A stretch of DNA of 64,000 bases from Numida meleagris. Lineage: Eukaryota > Chordata > Aves > Galliformes > Numididae. Positions 36,521 through 64,000 of the stretch are shown here, piece by piece. A program made the translations under genes and the position numbers. Position 1 is the stretch's first letter; the number at the start of each line of letters is the position of its first letter. The notes under the pieces were generated by a model, which did no database searches, was not told the DNA's origin, and saw only the letters and a list, made by a program, of their open reading frames with translations. Location: assembly GCF_002078875.1 (NCBI RefSeq), contig NC_034411.1:53538486-53602485 (forward strand), written 5' to 3'.

Positions 36521-37558
36521 ACAGAAAGCACAGCTGCATATTTTTGCTGTTCACAGGACTGTGTCTAGCCAGTGTATCAAAATCCATAAAAGTATCTGCC
36601 ATCACTATGAGTCGGCACTGCACTATGCCCCCATGGGGCTGATAGCGCACCGATGTTCGGTTGGCACTGAGGGGCTGGGCCACTGCCATGATGGCATGGG
36701 GCAGGGGGCGGCTGCAGTGTGAGCTGTGCTGGGCTGCATGCGGCCTGCATGCTGTGGGTTGGGCATGTCTGGAAAAATGCAAAGTCTCCATTGCAAATTG
36801 GGAGCCAATTATGTGATATTCAAACCGGAAACCACCATAGAATAACAACTTGTGTTACACCTGGTTGATTTTACAACACTGATTTATTCCATACTTTGTA
36901 CTTTATCAAACAAGCCGTCAGCAGGGGACTGCAAGTACAAGAGAAAGGTGGTTTATAGTTGTTTATCTTATTATGAACTGTTTGTTGCTGTTACTATGTC
37001 ACTGCCAGGCAAGGCCATTCACATATCAAGCACCATGCTGGGCTCTCCAAGTGCACAATCTTCAGTCCTCTAGCTTCTTTTAAAAATTTCCTTTTTCCTG
37101 ACTATTGACTTAAGATGTGCTGATGGATGAGAAACAGGAAATGAAAGCAATGCAAATCTGAAGTGAAGCTGTCCGTGTCAGTAGCCAGTGTTGCAGGTGA
37201 AACTAATCAAGAAAAACAAGCAAGTGGCAAACAGTGCGTTCAGGGAGGGAAATACTATGGATGGCCCTGGTGCCGTTTTGTGCTTTATCACTAGCGACAA
37301 GAACAAGCGGTCATGATCTGTCAGTGTTATCTTTGTGCAGGCTTATCCTACTGGCAGGTGTAAAATTCACTTCTCTCCCAACAGGTAAATTACCTTGGTA
37401 GATTGTTTCAGTGTGTTGTATTCATCAAGCCAAAATCAGAGGATGAGCTGCCACACCAAATCCCACACCAGATCACTCACATCCTGGCCAAGCCTTGCGA
37501 TCATTGAGAAGACGAATTTCTCTGCTTTTAAATTAATTCTGTGTTGTTTTGCTGTCAG

Positions 37559-37572
37559 GTACTGCACCAAGC
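37559..37572 (+). other. TXLNB: TXLNB 5'UTR part of the first coding exon
   Basis: Fourteen bases between an AG acceptor (AG at 37,557-37,558, preceded by a T-rich TGTTGTTTTGCTGTC stretch) and the TXLNB ATG. The acceptor implies an upstream non-coding exon, which was not located. If the exon were instead the first one, the start site would lie further upstream and this boundary would be wrong. Confidence 0.55.
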
Positions 37573-63999
<26,427 letters not shown>

Positions 64000-64000
64000 G

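Larger units (their letters stand above)
15241..37558. other. Interval between CITED2 and the TXLNB start exon
   Basis: About 22 kb with no recognisable coding exon on either strand. It holds CR1 fragments at about 17.0 and 30.2 kb, a small GC-rich island at 17.93-18.17 kb, a perfect 13-bp-arm hairpin at 19.74 kb, a T25 run at 27,181-27,205, a GC-richer stretch at about 32.1-32.9 kb and an hAT transposon fossil around 36.2 kb. The acceptor in front of the TXLNB start exon implies at least one non-coding TXLNB exon upstream, probably in this interval, but I could not locate it. Open frames of 60-180 codons here look like chance. Confidence 0.6.

Noticed and set aside
37549..37572. Extension of the TXLNB frame upstream of 37,573
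   Set aside because: The upstream codons begin with TTG and run across the splice acceptor. The ATG at 37,573 has strong context and matches the family start.

Overview
The window looks like avian nuclear DNA, most likely chicken or another galliform. Introns are GT-AG, the AT-rich background is broken by one strong CpG island, and there are about a dozen fragments of CR1, the dominant LINE family of birds. An avian-type solo LTR and a decayed hAT transposase fossil are also present. There are no operons, prokaryotic features or CRISPR arrays.

Two protein-coding genes can be supported, both on the + strand. CITED2 lies at about 12.8-15.24 kb: a non-coding first exon in a CpG island, a 559-bp intron, and a second exon with the whole 236-codon reading frame and a 3'UTR of about 980 nt. 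TXLNB (beta-taxilin) starts at 37,573 and runs off the right edge. Eight coding exons (37,573-63,939) give the first 420 residues, covering the acidic N-terminal region and most of the taxilin coiled coil; the C-terminal exons lie beyond the window. The order CITED2 then TXLNB on one strand matches the human 6q24 arrangement as I know it.

Layout: 1-12,100 is gene-poor upstream DNA with CR1 pieces and an older LINE reverse-transcriptase fossil near 3.0 kb. 12,100-14,300 is the CITED2 CpG island. 15,240-37,558 is intergenic or holds unlocated 5' non-coding TXLNB exons; it includes a small orphan GC-rich island near 18 kb, a perfect hairpin at 19.74 kb, CR1 pieces and the hAT fossil near 36.2 kb. 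37,559-64,000 is TXLNB, whose large introns carry CR1 fragments and an LTR.

The two genes are not known to share a pathway. CITED2 is a nuclear CBP/p300-binding co-regulator that limits HIF-1 signalling; TXLNB is a cytoplasmic coiled-coil, syntaxin-binding-family protein enriched in muscle. The most notable sequence-level observations are a GC-AG intron in TXLNB, loss of the Ser/Gly-rich junction of CITED2, two six-codon upstream ORFs in the CITED2 leader, and the hAT and LINE fossils. I found no convincing new biological system.
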